A stretch of 64,000 nt of DNA from Thiogranum longum (GCF_004339085.1 NZ_SMFX01000001.1:2584573-2648572); one strand, 5' to 3'; positions 9,757 to 18,954 are shown, counted from the first letter of the stretch. The notes: a model not told the origin generated them from the sequence alone. Made by a program: numbers and translations.

Positions 9757-9831
9757 CATTGCGAGCACAGCGCGGCAATCTCTTTCAGTCTCGTGGCAGA
9801 CATGGGAGATTGCCGCGCTGTGTTCGCAATG
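9757..9831. repeat. Dispersed palindromic repeat, copy 1
   Basis: Two 26-base arms (9757-9782 and 9806-9831) are inverted copies with a single mismatch, around a 23-base centre. The arms run CATTGCGAGC to GCAATCTC. A diverged second copy of the same ends is found at 27154-27253. The element is intergenic between clcA and the next gene, and its RNA would fold into a long hairpin. Confidence 0.9.
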
Positions 9832-9877
9832 AGTATGGCTGTTCGCGCTGAACTGACCAACACGGTACCATTTCGCC

Positions 9878-10411
9878 ATGAAACTGAAAGATAACCTGAT
9901 CGCACTGTTTGCACTGGCGCTGGTTGCCGGCATGGGTTACCTGTGGCTGGCCCCGGCCGGTCTTTCCAAGGCACCGGATATCACGCTGTCAACGATCCAT
10001 GGAGATAAAATCACGCTGTCACAACTGCGCGGTAAACCCGTGCTGGTTAATTTCTGGGCCACGACCTGCCCGGGTTGCATCAAGGAAATGCCCCACCTTG
10101 TAGCACTGTATAAAGCGCTTGCACCGAAAGGACTGGAGATCATCGGTATCGCCATGCCCTACGACCCGCCAAACCAGGTTATCGCTTTAGCCGGCACGCG
10201 AAAAATACCTTACCCCATTGCCCTTGATATCAAGGGTGAGGCGGCACATGCTTTTGGCGATGTCCGCCTTACTCCCAGTAATTTTCTCATTGCGCCCGAT
10301 GGCCGTATCGTTCACCAGAAGATCGGGGAGATGGACATGGACAAGGTTCGTGCGATGATTAACGATATGCTGGCCCGGTCCGGCAACTCGCAGACAGCGA
10401 GTGCCAACTGA
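9878..10411 (+). CDS. TlpA-like membrane-anchored thioredoxin-family protein
   Basis: A 177-residue protein with an N-terminal membrane segment (IALFALALVAGMGYLWLA) and a periplasmic thioredoxin fold. The redox motif is CPGC in NFWATTCPGCIKEMP (about residue 65), followed by the cis-Pro loop LTPSNFLI. Such proteins reduce disulfides in periplasmic partners, for example in cytochrome c maturation or stress defence. The substrate here is unknown. It ends two bases before hemJ begins, so the two are almost certainly co-transcribed, which hints at a link to heme proteins. Confidence 0.88.
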   Translation: MKLKDNLIALFALALVAGMGYLWLAPAGLSKAPDITLSTIHGDKITLSQLRGKPVLVNFWATTCPGCIKEMPHLVALYKALAPKGLEIIGIAMPYDPPNQVIALAGTRKIPYPIALDIKGEAAHAFGDVRLTPSNFLIAPDGRIVHQKIGEMDMDKVRAMINDMLARSGNSQTASAN

Positions 10412-10413
10412 CC

Positions 10414-10830
10414 ATGCTGTGGATCAAGGCCTTTCATATTATCTTTATGGTGACCTGGTTCGCCGGACTGTTTTACCTGCCCCGGCTGTTTGTTTATCAC
10501 GCAGACTGCCAGGACCAGGTCGGGCATGAGCGCTTTGTCATCATGGAACGCAAACTGCTGGCCATCATGACACTGGGCGCCATACTGGCAGCATTTTTTG
10601 GTTTCTGGCTGCTGGCCGGCTGGCACTGGCCGCTTGTGGAGCACTGGCTGCAGCTAAAACTGGTGCTGGTTGCAGCACTCATCCTCTACCATTTCCAGTG
10701 TACTCGTATCGTGACACAGTTTCGTCTCGGTAAAAACTCCCACTCGGGAATATTCTATCGTTGGTTCAATGAGATACCTGCTTTGTTGCTGGTAGCGATC
10801 GTGCTGCTTGCTGTCATTCGACCGGCCTGA
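10414..10830 (+). CDS. hemJ: Protoporphyrinogen IX oxidase HemJ
   Basis: HemJ oxidises protoporphyrinogen IX in the membrane, the next-to-last step of heme synthesis. The 138-residue protein has four predicted membrane helices and begins MLWIKAFHIIFMVTWFAGLF, where the conserved His lies; the conserved PRLFVYH follows. The length matches the family. It starts two bases after the TlpA-like gene. A copper-resistance CopD-like protein has a similar outline, but the N-terminal signature fits HemJ better. Confidence 0.9.
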   Translation: MLWIKAFHIIFMVTWFAGLFYLPRLFVYHADCQDQVGHERFVIMERKLLAIMTLGAILAAFFGFWLLAGWHWPLVEHWLQLKLVLVAALILYHFQCTRIVTQFRLGKNSHSGIFYRWFNEIPALLLVAIVLLAVIRPA

Positions 10831-10884
10831 CCAACGCCCCGCCCTTCTGCGTTTCCTCTCTCAAACATAGACTAATATTATCTT

Positions 10885-10924
10885 AATGCGAACGATTTGC
10901 ATTTAGTTTAATTTTTCCTATAAT
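10885..10924 (+). promoter_or_regulatory. Fur-box promoter for the porin gene
   Basis: AATGCGAACGATTTGCATT (10885-10903) is a near-palindrome matching the gammaproteobacterial Fur consensus AATGANAATNATTNTCATT with three mismatches. A -35-like TTGCAT (10897-10902) lies inside it, with a 16-base spacer to a perfect TATAAT (10919-10924). Fur binding would block the promoter, so the downstream gene should be made in low iron. Confidence 0.75.
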
Positions 10925-10967
10925 GTGCAACCAGTCGAAACCAATCCGCACCGAGGACAACAGGAAA

Positions 10968-12182
10968 ATGAAGATGAAGCGATCAATGAAAACAGGTATC
11001 AGTCTTGCCGCCGCACTCCTGACCACAACGGCAGGTGCAGCCCAACTACCTTCTCCGGAAGTCATGTGGGACATCATCCAGAAGCAACAGAAAGAGATCG
11101 ACGCACTCAAGGCCGTCCAGAAAGATACTGACGAGAAAGTCGAAGCCACTGTCCAGGCCATAGAAGAACAGACAACGGATGGTTCACACGGCACTTCCCT
11201 TGCGAGCGGTAAAACCCGGGTCGGCGGCTATGGTGAACTCCACTACAACAATCTCGATACCGATAACGGCAGCGAAAAGTCACTGGACTTCCACCGTTTC
11301 GTACTCTTTTTTGGTCACCAGTTTACGGATCGCCTGAGGTTCTTTTCTGAACTCGAACTGGAACACGCCTTTAGCCAGGACACCGCAGATGGTTCAGGCA
11401 AGGGCGAAGTCGAACTTGAGCAGGCGTATATCGAGTACGACCTCAATGATCGACACCATGTCCGCGGCGGGGTATCACTCATCCCGGTCGGCATCCTGAA
11501 CGAAACCCATGAACCGCCTACCTTCTATGGCGTGGAACGCAACCCGGTCGAAAAGAATATTATCCCTGCCACCTGGTGGGCCGCCGGTGTCGGTGCACGC
11601 GGCGAGATTGCGCCGGGCTGGGGTTATGACGTTTCCCTCCACGAAGGTTTGAACAACAGCGCCTATAACATCCGCAAGGGCCGGCAAAAGAGCGCCGAAG
11701 CCGATGCACATGACCTTGCCTCGACTGCACGTATCAAGTGGACAGGAGTGGCCGGTATTGAGCTGGCCGCCTCGATCCAGTACCAGCAGAATATCACCCA
11801 GGGCATCGACAATGATGCCAGTGCCTGGCTGTACGAAGCCCACGCCGATATTCAGCGTGGACCCTTCGGGCTACGCGCGCTTTACGCCATGTGGGACATC
11901 GATGGCAGTGGTGCAAAGGCTGTCGGCGCGGACCAGCAGGAAGGCTTCTATATCGAACCTTCCTACAAAGTGACACCAAAATTCGGTGTATTTGCCCGCT
12001 ACAACCAGTATGACAACGCGGCAGGAAACAATGCAGATACCGGAAAAAAACAGTACGATGTTGGTGTAAATTACTGGCTGAACCCGGACGTTGTCCTGAA
12101 AGCGGATTACCAGAAACAGGATAACGAAAGCAACACGGGCGAGAAAGATGGCTTTAACCTGGGTATCGGTTATCAGTTCTGA
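10968..12182 (+). CDS. Iron-regulated outer-membrane porin
   Basis: A signal peptide (LAAALLTTTAGAA) precedes a short coiled coil (IIQKQQKEIDALKAVQKDTDEKVEATVQ) and a long beta-barrel ending GIGYQF, with the C-terminal Phe used in barrel assembly. It resembles the carbohydrate/phosphate-selective porin group, without a clear substrate. I chose the ATG at 10968 because the predicted transcript begins downstream of the earlier in-frame ATG at 10923, and GAGGA lies ten bases before it. A Fur box overlaps its promoter and a strong terminator follows. The two downstream genes suggest a role in iron uptake or reduction. Confidence 0.85.
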   Translation: MKMKRSMKTGISLAAALLTTTAGAAQLPSPEVMWDIIQKQQKEIDALKAVQKDTDEKVEATVQAIEEQTTDGSHGTSLASGKTRVGGYGELHYNNLDTDNGSEKSLDFHRFVLFFGHQFTDRLRFFSELELEHAFSQDTADGSGKGEVELEQAYIEYDLNDRHHVRGGVSLIPVGILNETHEPPTFYGVERNPVEKNIIPATWWAAGVGARGEIAPGWGYDVSLHEGLNNSAYNIRKGRQKSAEADAHDLASTARIKWTGVAGIELAASIQYQQNITQGIDNDASAWLYEAHADIQRGPFGLRALYAMWDIDGSGAKAVGADQQEGFYIEPSYKVTPKFGVFARYNQYDNAAGNNADTGKKQYDVGVNYWLNPDVVLKADYQKQDNESNTGEKDGFNLGIGYQF

Positions 12183-12209
12183 CCCTGCCGGAAACATACA
12201 GCCAGCAGG

Positions 12210-12242
12210 GCTATGGGGCACGCTGTGCCCCATAGCTTTTTT
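12210..12242 (+). terminator. Strong terminator after the porin gene
   Basis: A perfect 12-bp stem (GCTATGGGGCAC paired with GTGCCCCATAGC) with a 3-base loop is followed by six T. It sits between the porin and the FMN-binding gene, so the downstream pair depends on read-through or its own start. Confidence 0.9.
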
Positions 12243-12261
12243 ACGTTCCAGGTAAACTGTT

Positions 12262-12795
12262 ATGCGCAGCATGAAAAATTTATGGCCACTGCTTGCACTG
12301 TTGTTATGGCTCCCCGCAACAGCTGATGAAAGTAACGCAGCGGAAGCCTTTCTTGAAGAAGCTTTTCACGGCAAAGTGCCAGAACCGGCAATGGTCTGGC
12401 TCAGCGGTGAACGCAAGCAAGCCGTTGCACGTATCCTCGGCCATAATTACCCCGCCCTGCGTATCCGCTACTGGCGCAGCGATCAACGAAGTGCATGGAT
12501 ACTCGAAGAAACCGGCAAGGAACAACCCATCACCATTGGCGTCATCGTCAACGATGGCACACTTGAGCGCATCAAGGTTCTCGCCTTCCGGGAAAGCCGG
12601 GGGGGCGAAATACGTTATCCCTTCTTCACCGATCAGTTCAAGGGCATTGGCATCGATGACCGGCAGGAGTTGAACAGGCATATCGATGGAATTTCGGGCG
12701 CCACCCTGTCGGTAACCGCGATGAAAAAGGTTGCTGCCCTGGCCCTGTACCTTGACAGCATCACGGGAAAACAGGATGTCCAGACAGCACCATAG
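12262..12795 (+). CDS. Periplasmic FMN-binding domain protein
   Basis: A 177-residue exported protein (signal peptide LWPLLALLLWLPATA) with an FMN_bind domain. The motif DGISGATLSVTAMKK near residue 140 matches the site where ApbE links FMN covalently to the second Thr (SGAT), so it is probably a periplasmic flavoprotein. Its 3' end overlaps the PepSY gene by 20 bases. The porin, FMN-binding and PepSY trio behind a Fur box suggests extracytoplasmic electron transfer to ferric iron, but the reaction is inferred. No apbE gene is visible in the window. Confidence 0.85.
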   Translation: MRSMKNLWPLLALLLWLPATADESNAAEAFLEEAFHGKVPEPAMVWLSGERKQAVARILGHNYPALRIRYWRSDQRSAWILEETGKEQPITIGVIVNDGTLERIKVLAFRESRGGEIRYPFFTDQFKGIGIDDRQELNRHIDGISGATLSVTAMKKVAALALYLDSITGKQDVQTAP

Positions 12796-13537
12796 AAAAC
12801 AGCGCTTCAAGCTGCGTTCCTTCTACGTGTGGCATCGCTACATGGGGGTTGCTGCGGCACTGTTTACACTGGTCATTGCCTTTACCGGTATTCTGCTAAA
12901 CCACACGGAAACATTCAGGTTCAGGGACTCACATGTGCAATCCACATGGATACTCGACTGGTACGGCATTGAAGCGCCTGATCAACTCCTGAGCTTCCCG
13001 GTCGGTGACCGTCACATCACCCTGATGGGTGATGACCTGTACCTGGACCGCAAGGAAATCGGTGACGACTATCACGATCTGACCGGCGCATTACAGCTTG
13101 GCGATATGCTGGTCGTTAGTGTCAACAACAACATCCTGCTATTGACACCACGCGGCGAAATGATCGAGCGCCTCAAACGCAATGACGGGGTACCTGCCGG
13201 GATAGAACAGATCGGTATCGATGCCGGGGGCAAGCTTGCCGTGCGCACCCGGCATGAGATATATCGGCCGGATAAAGACTTTATCCGCTGGCAGCGACTC
13301 GATAACAAGGGCAGTGACATTCGCTGGGCCACACCCGTACCACTGGAGCCGCGTCTGAAAAAATTGCTGCAGAATCATTTCCGGGGGGAAGTGCTGCCGG
13401 TCGAGCGCGTACTCCTTGACCTGCACAGCGGGCGTTTCTTCGGCAAGGCCGGACCCTGGCTGTTCGATATAGCTGCAGCGCTATTGATTCTGTTGTCGCT
13501 GACCGGGACCTGGATCTGGCTCAAACGCCGCCGCTGA
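12776..13537 (+). CDS. PepSY-associated transmembrane protein
   Basis: Two membrane helices flank a periplasmic domain: an N-terminal one in WHRYMGVAAALFTLVIAFTG, where the HR..G pattern is typical of PepSY_TM proteins, and a C-terminal one near FDIAAALLILLSLTGTWIW. Relatives are often encoded with siderophore receptors or ferric reductases. The ATG at 12776 lies inside the end of the FMN-binding gene, implying translational coupling. I infer that it passes electrons to, or anchors, the FMN protein. It is convergent with ptsP, only 14 bases away. Confidence 0.82.
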   Translation: MSRQHHRKQRFKLRSFYVWHRYMGVAAALFTLVIAFTGILLNHTETFRFRDSHVQSTWILDWYGIEAPDQLLSFPVGDRHITLMGDDLYLDRKEIGDDYHDLTGALQLGDMLVVSVNNNILLLTPRGEMIERLKRNDGVPAGIEQIGIDAGGKLAVRTRHEIYRPDKDFIRWQRLDNKGSDIRWATPVPLEPRLKKLLQNHFRGEVLPVERVLLDLHSGRFFGKAGPWLFDIAAALLILLSLTGTWIWLKRRR

Positions 13538-13551
13538 CAGCAGGCACGACA

Positions 13552-15816
13552 TCAACGGCCTGCACGTATCAGCCCACCAAGGCCCGCTTCATCCAGACTG
13601 TTGTGCAACAACGCGCGAACGGCAGTAGCATCTTCCAGTAACCAGGTTTCTTCCAGCAGGCTCTGCATCTTTTCGGTATTAAAACTGCGCAACACCCACT
13701 TCACGCGTAGCAGACTGGCAGAACTCATACTCAGCGAATCCACTCCCATACCGAGCAGCAACAGGGCCGCGGCGGGATCACCTGCCATTTCACCACACAC
13801 ACTTACAGGGCGTTGATGTGCATGCGCCTCGACAACCACCTGGTGAATAGCGCGCAACACTGCGGGGTGCAGCGCATTATACAGATCACTGACCTGTGCA
13901 TTATTGCGATCCACCGCCAGCAAATACTGGGTGAGGTCATTGCTGCCAATGGAAAAGAAATCCACACGCTTTGACATGGCCGGTACCTGGTAGACTGCCG
14001 ATGGCACTTCGATCATGACGCCGATTTTCGGGTAGGTGGTCTGTTCACCTTCCTCGACCAGTTCTTCGTGCGCACGTCGCACAAGGCCTGCAGCTTCGTC
14101 AATCTCATTGACGCTGCTGATCATGGGCAACATCAACTGCAAATTATCAAGTCCCGCGTTGGCGCGCAGAATCGCGCGTACCTGGGTAAGAAAGATTTCC
14201 GGGTGATCCAGCGCAATACGAATACCGCGCCAGCCAAGAAAGGGATTCTCTTCCTCTACCGGGAAGTAAGGCAGTGCCTTGTCGCCACCGATATCCAGCG
14301 TACGCACCGTCACCGGTGATGGCGCAAAAGCCTCCAGCACCTGGCGGTAAATTCGAAACTGCTCTTCCTCACCCGGGAAACGGTCACGGATCATGAAAGG
14401 CACTTCGGTACGGTACAGGCCCACCCCTTCGGCACCGCAGCGTAGCGACGGCGAAATATCCGATAACAGGCCGGTGTTCGCATATAGCGGTATGTGTACA
14501 CCATCAGGCGTTTCCGAAGGTAATTCTATAAGATCCAGTAAATCCTGGGACAGCGCCGCCTCTTCTTCCTGCAGGCGCTGAAATTCTTCACGGATAGCGC
14601 GCGACGGACGCACGAACAGACGCGCCTGATAACCATCAACAACAATATTCTGGCCTTCCAGGCGATTGACCGGGAGGTCTTCAACGCCCATCACGGCAGG
14701 GATGCCCAGCGCACGCGCCAGAATCGCGACATGAGAAGCGCTTGAACCACGCGCTGACACAACACCAATCAGGTACTGTACCGGCACTTCGGCCAGCTGA
14801 CTGGCACTGATCTCTTCACCGACCAGGATGGTATCCGGTTCAAAGGAGCGCTGAACCGGACTGGTGCTTTGCAAATGCTCAAGGATACGCCGCCCGAGGT
14901 CACGTACATCGCTGGCTCGCTCTCGCAGGTACGGGTCTTCCATCGCCTCGAAGGCATCGACGTGTTCAACAATCGTCTCGCGCAAGGCACCCGGCGCCCA
15001 GTTGCCTGCACGAATTCTTTCGATAGTGCCTTCGACAAGATTCTCGCTGCGCAGCATCATTATGAGCGCGTCGAACAGTGCAATATCTTCTGCCGGCAGG
15101 GAATCGACCATGCGCGCAGACATCATGCGCATATCGCGTTCGACCGCACCTACTGCTGCACGGAACTCGGCAATTTCAGTCTCTGTATCCTCAGCCGGGC
15201 GATCCGGAATGGCTTCCAGATTTGCCATCGGGTACACCACGCGCGCATGACCGACTGCGGCGCCCGGTGTACCGGAATTACCTTTCAGGGCATAGCGTGA
15301 TTCATCGGTTTGCTGCAGCAGGTGAGTGATATCGCCACTGGCACCCGCGTGACTGATAGCGCCCGCCAACTGCGCAGCCAGGGTAAACAGGAAAGTTTCC
15401 TCAGGTTCTGCAAAACGTCTCCGCTCACGCTGGCGCACCACCAGCACGCCCAGCACCTTGCGGTGCTGGACGATTGGCACGCCGAGGAAACCGTGGAAAG
15501 GATCCTCACCGATTTCGCCCGTATAGACATAGGCCTTGTGTGAAGACGCATCATCGAGGTTGAGCATCTCCTCACGACGCGCCACCACACCGACCAGGCC
15601 TTCGCCAAAGTTGAACCTTACCTTGCCGACGGCATCCGGGTTATACCCGTCTGTCGCCATCAATACGTGCTGCTGTCTCTCCGTATCGGTAAGGTAGACC
15701 GAGCAAACGTCCACCACCATCGCCTGTTTGACGCGAGTGACGATAATGGAAAGCGCGCGTGCCAGGTCCGGCGCGCGATTCACTTCCTGAATAATACGTC
15801 TCAGGGTATCGAGCAA
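13552..15816 (-). CDS. ptsP: PTS-Ntr enzyme I (phosphoenolpyruvate phosphotransferase)
   Basis: PtsP passes phosphate from phosphoenolpyruvate to NPr in the nitrogen-related PTS, a regulatory system often linked genetically to rpoN. The 754-residue protein has an N-terminal GAF domain (about 1-165), the EI N-terminal region with the phosphorylated His in RGSSASHVAILARALGIP (about residue 355), and the PEP-binding barrel (LGWRGIRIALDHPE, DFFSIGSNDLTQYLLAVDR, VCGEMAGDP). The start is probably the TTG at 15816, giving MLDTLRRI as in E. coli. It follows rppH with 44 bases between, the usual operon. Confidence 0.95.
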   Translation of the reverse strand: MLDTLRRIIQEVNRAPDLARALSIIVTRVKQAMVVDVCSVYLTDTERQQHVLMATDGYNPDAVGKVRFNFGEGLVGVVARREEMLNLDDASSHKAYVYTGEIGEDPFHGFLGVPIVQHRKVLGVLVVRQRERRRFAEPEETFLFTLAAQLAGAISHAGASGDITHLLQQTDESRYALKGNSGTPGAAVGHARVVYPMANLEAIPDRPAEDTETEIAEFRAAVGAVERDMRMMSARMVDSLPAEDIALFDALIMMLRSENLVEGTIERIRAGNWAPGALRETIVEHVDAFEAMEDPYLRERASDVRDLGRRILEHLQSTSPVQRSFEPDTILVGEEISASQLAEVPVQYLIGVVSARGSSASHVAILARALGIPAVMGVEDLPVNRLEGQNIVVDGYQARLFVRPSRAIREEFQRLQEEEAALSQDLLDLIELPSETPDGVHIPLYANTGLLSDISPSLRCGAEGVGLYRTEVPFMIRDRFPGEEEQFRIYRQVLEAFAPSPVTVRTLDIGGDKALPYFPVEEENPFLGWRGIRIALDHPEIFLTQVRAILRANAGLDNLQLMLPMISSVNEIDEAAGLVRRAHEELVEEGEQTTYPKIGVMIEVPSAVYQVPAMSKRVDFFSIGSNDLTQYLLAVDRNNAQVSDLYNALHPAVLRAIHQVVVEAHAHQRPVSVCGEMAGDPAAALLLLGMGVDSLSMSSASLLRVKWVLRSFNTEKMQSLLEETWLLEDATAVRALLHNSLDEAGLGGLIRAGR

Positions 15817-15860
15817 GTTTCAGATTCCATTCAAGTCAGGGCAAATGCCCGTGAAGCCAC

Positions 15861-16364
15861 TCAGCGAGTGGCCATATCCGGCACCTTGCCGTCGGGAAAG
15901 ATCAGCGGTGCCAGCTCGTGCAGTGCTTTTTTATAGACTGTGCGTTTGAAGGGCACCACTTCACTTAACGGGTGCCAGTAATCCACCCAGCGCCAGTTAT
16001 CGAATTCCGGCTTGTCGCTCAGGTCAAGCCTCACAAAGCGTTCGTCGCCCACCAGCCGTAACATGAACCAGACCTGTTTCTGACCGATGCACACCGGTTT
16101 CTGATGATGACGGATAAATCGCTCAGGCAGTCGGTAACGCATCCAACCACGTGTTGATCCCAGAATGTCCACGTGCTCCGGCTCCAGGCCAATCTCTTCC
16201 TCCAGCTCACGATACATGGCCTGCTCGGGTGTTTCCTTGTCCTGAATACCACCTTGCGGAAACTGCCAGGCATCCTGGCGGATCCGCCGCGCCCATAACA
16301 ACTGACCTTGCGGATTCGTCAAGATAATCCCGACATTCGCCCTATAACCATTTGAATCAATCAC
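15861..16364 (-). CDS. rppH: RNA pyrophosphohydrolase (Nudix)
   Basis: RppH removes pyrophosphate from mRNA 5' ends and starts RNase E decay. The 167-residue protein carries a full Nudix box: [23 protein letters not shown]. It also has the family start [15 protein letters not shown]. The first codon is GTG (16362-16364). It is first in an operon with ptsP, a gene order conserved in Gammaproteobacteria. Confidence 0.95.
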   Translation of the reverse strand: MIDSNGYRANVGIILTNPQGQLLWARRIRQDAWQFPQGGIQDKETPEQAMYRELEEEIGLEPEHVDILGSTRGWMRYRLPERFIRHHQKPVCIGQKQVWFMLRLVGDERFVRLDLSDKPEFDNWRWVDYWHPLSEVVPFKRTVYKKALHELAPLIFPDGKVPDMATR

Positions 16365-16546
16365 TTGCGCGCTCTATAGAATCTTTTATTGAATAAAACC
16401 ATTGTACACACGGCGTCAAGCGGCGCAAATCCGTAGGGTAAGGAGGCTCAAACTCGAGAAGACACCCCTGCCGTGTATAGTCTGATTTACCTTTGTCGGT
16501 GGTACGACTATCCTGCACACGCAGTTTACCTTAACGGATAAAAATC

Positions 16547-17200
16547 ATGGCCTTGGCGCTCTTTGATCTCGACAATACACTCCTTGCCGGCGACAGTGAC
16601 TATCTGTGGGGCTGCTATCTTGCAGAACACGGCATCGTCGACGGCGAAGCCTATGAATCCGAAAATCAACGCTTTTATGACCAATATCTCGACGGAAGCC
16701 TGGATATTCATGAATTTTTACGTTTTCAGCTTAAACCCCTGGCCGACCATAGCCGGCAACAACTGGAAGCCTGGCGAGAAGAATTTCTGGCTACCCGGAT
16801 CGAGCCCATCATGCTCGAAAAAGCCCACCAGCTGCTTGATCGGCACCGCGCTGCTGGAGACGAATTACTGATTATTACTGCCACCAATCGCTTTATTACC
16901 GAGCCAATTGCAGCGCGTTACGGGATCAGACACTTGCTGGCCACCGAGCCTGAACTTCGCAATGGCGAGTACACTGGCGGAATCATTGGCGAACCCTGCT
17001 TTCAGGGCGGCAAAGTCAAACGCCTGCAACAGTGGCTGAAAGAAAATCGTGCCACACTGGACGGCAGCTGGTTCTACAGCGACTCGCATAATGACCTGCC
17101 CCTACTCGAACAGGTCGACTACCCGGTCGCTGTCGACCCGGATGACAAGCTCCGCGCACTGGCCAACGAACGCGGCTGGCCGGTAACCAGCCTGCGTTGA
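16547..17200 (+). CDS. HAD-superfamily hydrolase, SerB/IB type
   Basis: A cytoplasmic phosphatase-like protein of 217 residues. HAD motif I is ALFDLDNTLLAGDSD with both Asp, motif II is LIITATNRF, and motif IV is FYSDSHNDLPLLE; a Lys in GGKVKRL supplies motif III. The long helical cap after motif I places it with the SerB-like class that includes phosphoserine and histidinol phosphatases. The substrate is unknown. It ends four bases before btuC, so it may be part of that operon, perhaps as a phosphatase in corrinoid nucleotide-loop handling; that link is only positional. Confidence 0.85.
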   Translation: MALALFDLDNTLLAGDSDYLWGCYLAEHGIVDGEAYESENQRFYDQYLDGSLDIHEFLRFQLKPLADHSRQQLEAWREEFLATRIEPIMLEKAHQLLDRHRAAGDELLIITATNRFITEPIAARYGIRHLLATEPELRNGEYTGGIIGEPCFQGGKVKRLQQWLKENRATLDGSWFYSDSHNDLPLLEQVDYPVAVDPDDKLRALANERGWPVTSLR

Positions 17201-17204
17201 CACA

Positions 17205-18182
17205 GTGAAGCCACTACGCCCTCTACCTCTGTTTGCAGCACTCGGTCTTGCCACGCTGGCCGGACTCTGGCTGAGCCTCGATACCGGAACTGCCACGCTC
17301 CAGCTGAGTGACTTTCTTGCGGACAGTGGCACACTCAATACACAAATCCTGCTGGAGCTTCGCCTGCCACGCACTGCCACCGCTTTCGTCACTGGCGCCT
17401 TGCTGGCAATCGCCGGCGCACTTATGCAGGTGCTGTTACGCAACCCGTTGGCTGACCCCTACATCCTCGGTGTCTCAGGTGGTGCCTCGGTTGGTGCGCT
17501 GCTGGCATTGTTGCTGGGTGCCGGTGCACTGCTTCTGCAGGCCTCGGCTTTTACCGGAGCGCTGATATCAACGCTACTGGTCTTTGTACTGGCGCGCGGA
17601 CACGGTAACTGGAATACCACCCGTCTGTTACTTACCGGCGTGGTACTGGCCGCTGGCTGGGGAGCGCTCATCAGCCTGCTGCTCGCCATCAGTCCCGCCA
17701 GCCATATACAGGGTATGCTGTTCTGGCTGATGGGCGATCTCGGTTATGCACACCTGCCTGTCGCCGGCAGCGTTATATTGTTGGTTACTGCAGTGTTTGC
17801 CATTGCATTGTCCCCGTCACTGAACCTGCTGGCCAGCGGTGAACTGCGTGCCGCATCACTCGGTGTAGAGGTCAACAAACTTCGATTCACCCTTTATATT
17901 CTGGCATCACTGGCGACCGCTACGGCCGTCACACAGGCAGGCAACATCGGCTTTATCGGTCTGATCGCACCGCACATGCTGCGTCTTGCGGGCGCCCGGG
18001 ATTATCGTCTGCTGATCCCCGGTGCCGCATTATTCGGGGGCGCGCTTTTATTATTTGCAGATGCACTGTCGCGCAGCCTGGTAGCTCCACAAATGCTGCC
18101 GGTCGGCGTACTGACTGCACTGCTGGGGGTACCGATGTTCCTGCTCCTGCTATACCGTTCGCAGGACAACCGGCATGCCTGA
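17205..18182 (+). CDS. btuC: FecCD-family ABC permease, probable vitamin B12 transporter
   Basis: An inner-membrane permease of about ten helices for cobalamin or ferric chelates. The family motif is seen in NPLADPYILGVSGGASVGAL, and the ATPase contact region in GFIGLIAPHMLRLAGARDYR. The start is a GTG at 17205, four bases after the HAD gene. The stop overlaps the ATPase gene by eight bases. B12 is the likely cargo because a BtuF-like binding protein and a corrinoid adenosyltransferase lie within 5 kb; siderophore or heme transport cannot be fully ruled out. Confidence 0.88.
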   Translation: MKPLRPLPLFAALGLATLAGLWLSLDTGTATLQLSDFLADSGTLNTQILLELRLPRTATAFVTGALLAIAGALMQVLLRNPLADPYILGVSGGASVGALLALLLGAGALLLQASAFTGALISTLLVFVLARGHGNWNTTRLLLTGVVLAAGWGALISLLLAISPASHIQGMLFWLMGDLGYAHLPVAGSVILLVTAVFAIALSPSLNLLASGELRAASLGVEVNKLRFTLYILASLATATAVTQAGNIGFIGLIAPHMLRLAGARDYRLLIPGAALFGGALLLFADALSRSLVAPQMLPVGVLTALLGVPMFLLLLYRSQDNRHA

Positions 18183-18954
18183 AAATATCCCGCTGCTGCA
18201 AACCACCGATGTCGACATCTGCATCGGCGACAAAGTCTTTGCCCGCACCCTGAACCTCGAGGTAAAACCCGGACAATGCTGGTGCATTCTTGGCCGTAAC
18301 GGCGCCGGCAAGACCACGTTGCTGCATACGTTGGCAGGGCTCCATTCACCCACCACGGGACAAGTGCGACTCGAAGGCAATCCTGTCCAGACACTGGCGC
18401 GTAAATATATCGCTCAGCGGCTTGGTGTGCTGTTCCAGAACCAGGAAGACCACTTCCCTGCGACAGTCATGGAAACCGTCTTGCAAGGGAGGCACCCTTA
18501 CCTGCGCAGTTGGCAGTGGGAATCCAGGACAGACCGGGATATTGCCAGTAACGCCCTGACACAAGTTGATCTGAGTGGCTTTGCCGAACGCGATGTGCAG
18601 ACCCTCTCAGGCGGTGAGCGCCAGCGTGTTGCTATTGCCTCTTTGCTTGCCCAGCAACCCCGCCTGCTTCTGCTCGATGAACCGACAAATCATCTGGATC
18701 TGCAACATCGCATTCAAATTCTGGAACGACTACGTGACCACACCCGGAAAAACGCTACCGCGATTGTCATGGTGTTACACGATATCAATCTCGCGGCGCG
18801 CTTCTGTGACCACACGATACTGATGAGTGGGCAGGCACAAATTCGTGTCGGAGAAAGCAGGGATATCCTTCGGACGGAAACACTGGAGCAGGCATTCAAC
18901 TACCCTCTGACAGCCCTCCAGACAGCACATGGAAAGGCCTGGCTACCCCAATAA
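18175..18954 (+). CDS. btuD: ABC transporter ATP-binding protein, probable vitamin B12 transporter
   Basis: The ATPase partner of the preceding permease. Walker A is GRNGAGKTT (about residue 40), the signature is LSGGERQRVAIA (about 143), Walker B is LLLLDEPTNHLD (about 163), and the switch His is in MVLHDINLA. At 259 residues it has the usual length for FepC/BtuD-like proteins. It overlaps btuC, so the two are translated together. A 261-base non-coding stretch follows before the next gene, ending in a possible sigma-54 promoter. Confidence 0.9.
   Translation: MPENIPLLQTTDVDICIGDKVFARTLNLEVKPGQCWCILGRNGAGKTTLLHTLAGLHSPTTGQVRLEGNPVQTLARKYIAQRLGVLFQNQEDHFPATVMETVLQGRHPYLRSWQWESRTDRDIASNALTQVDLSGFAERDVQTLSGGERQRVAIASLLAQQPRLLLLDEPTNHLDLQHRIQILERLRDHTRKNATAIVMVLHDINLAARFCDHTILMSGQAQIRVGESRDILRTETLEQAFNYPLTALQTAHGKAWLPQ

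Noticed and set aside
16408-16476. A long-range ACACGGC/GCCGTGT stem between rppH and the HAD gene, possibly a structured RNA
   Set aside because: Only seven pairs around a 55-base loop, no match to a riboswitch core I know and no T run; not enough to call.
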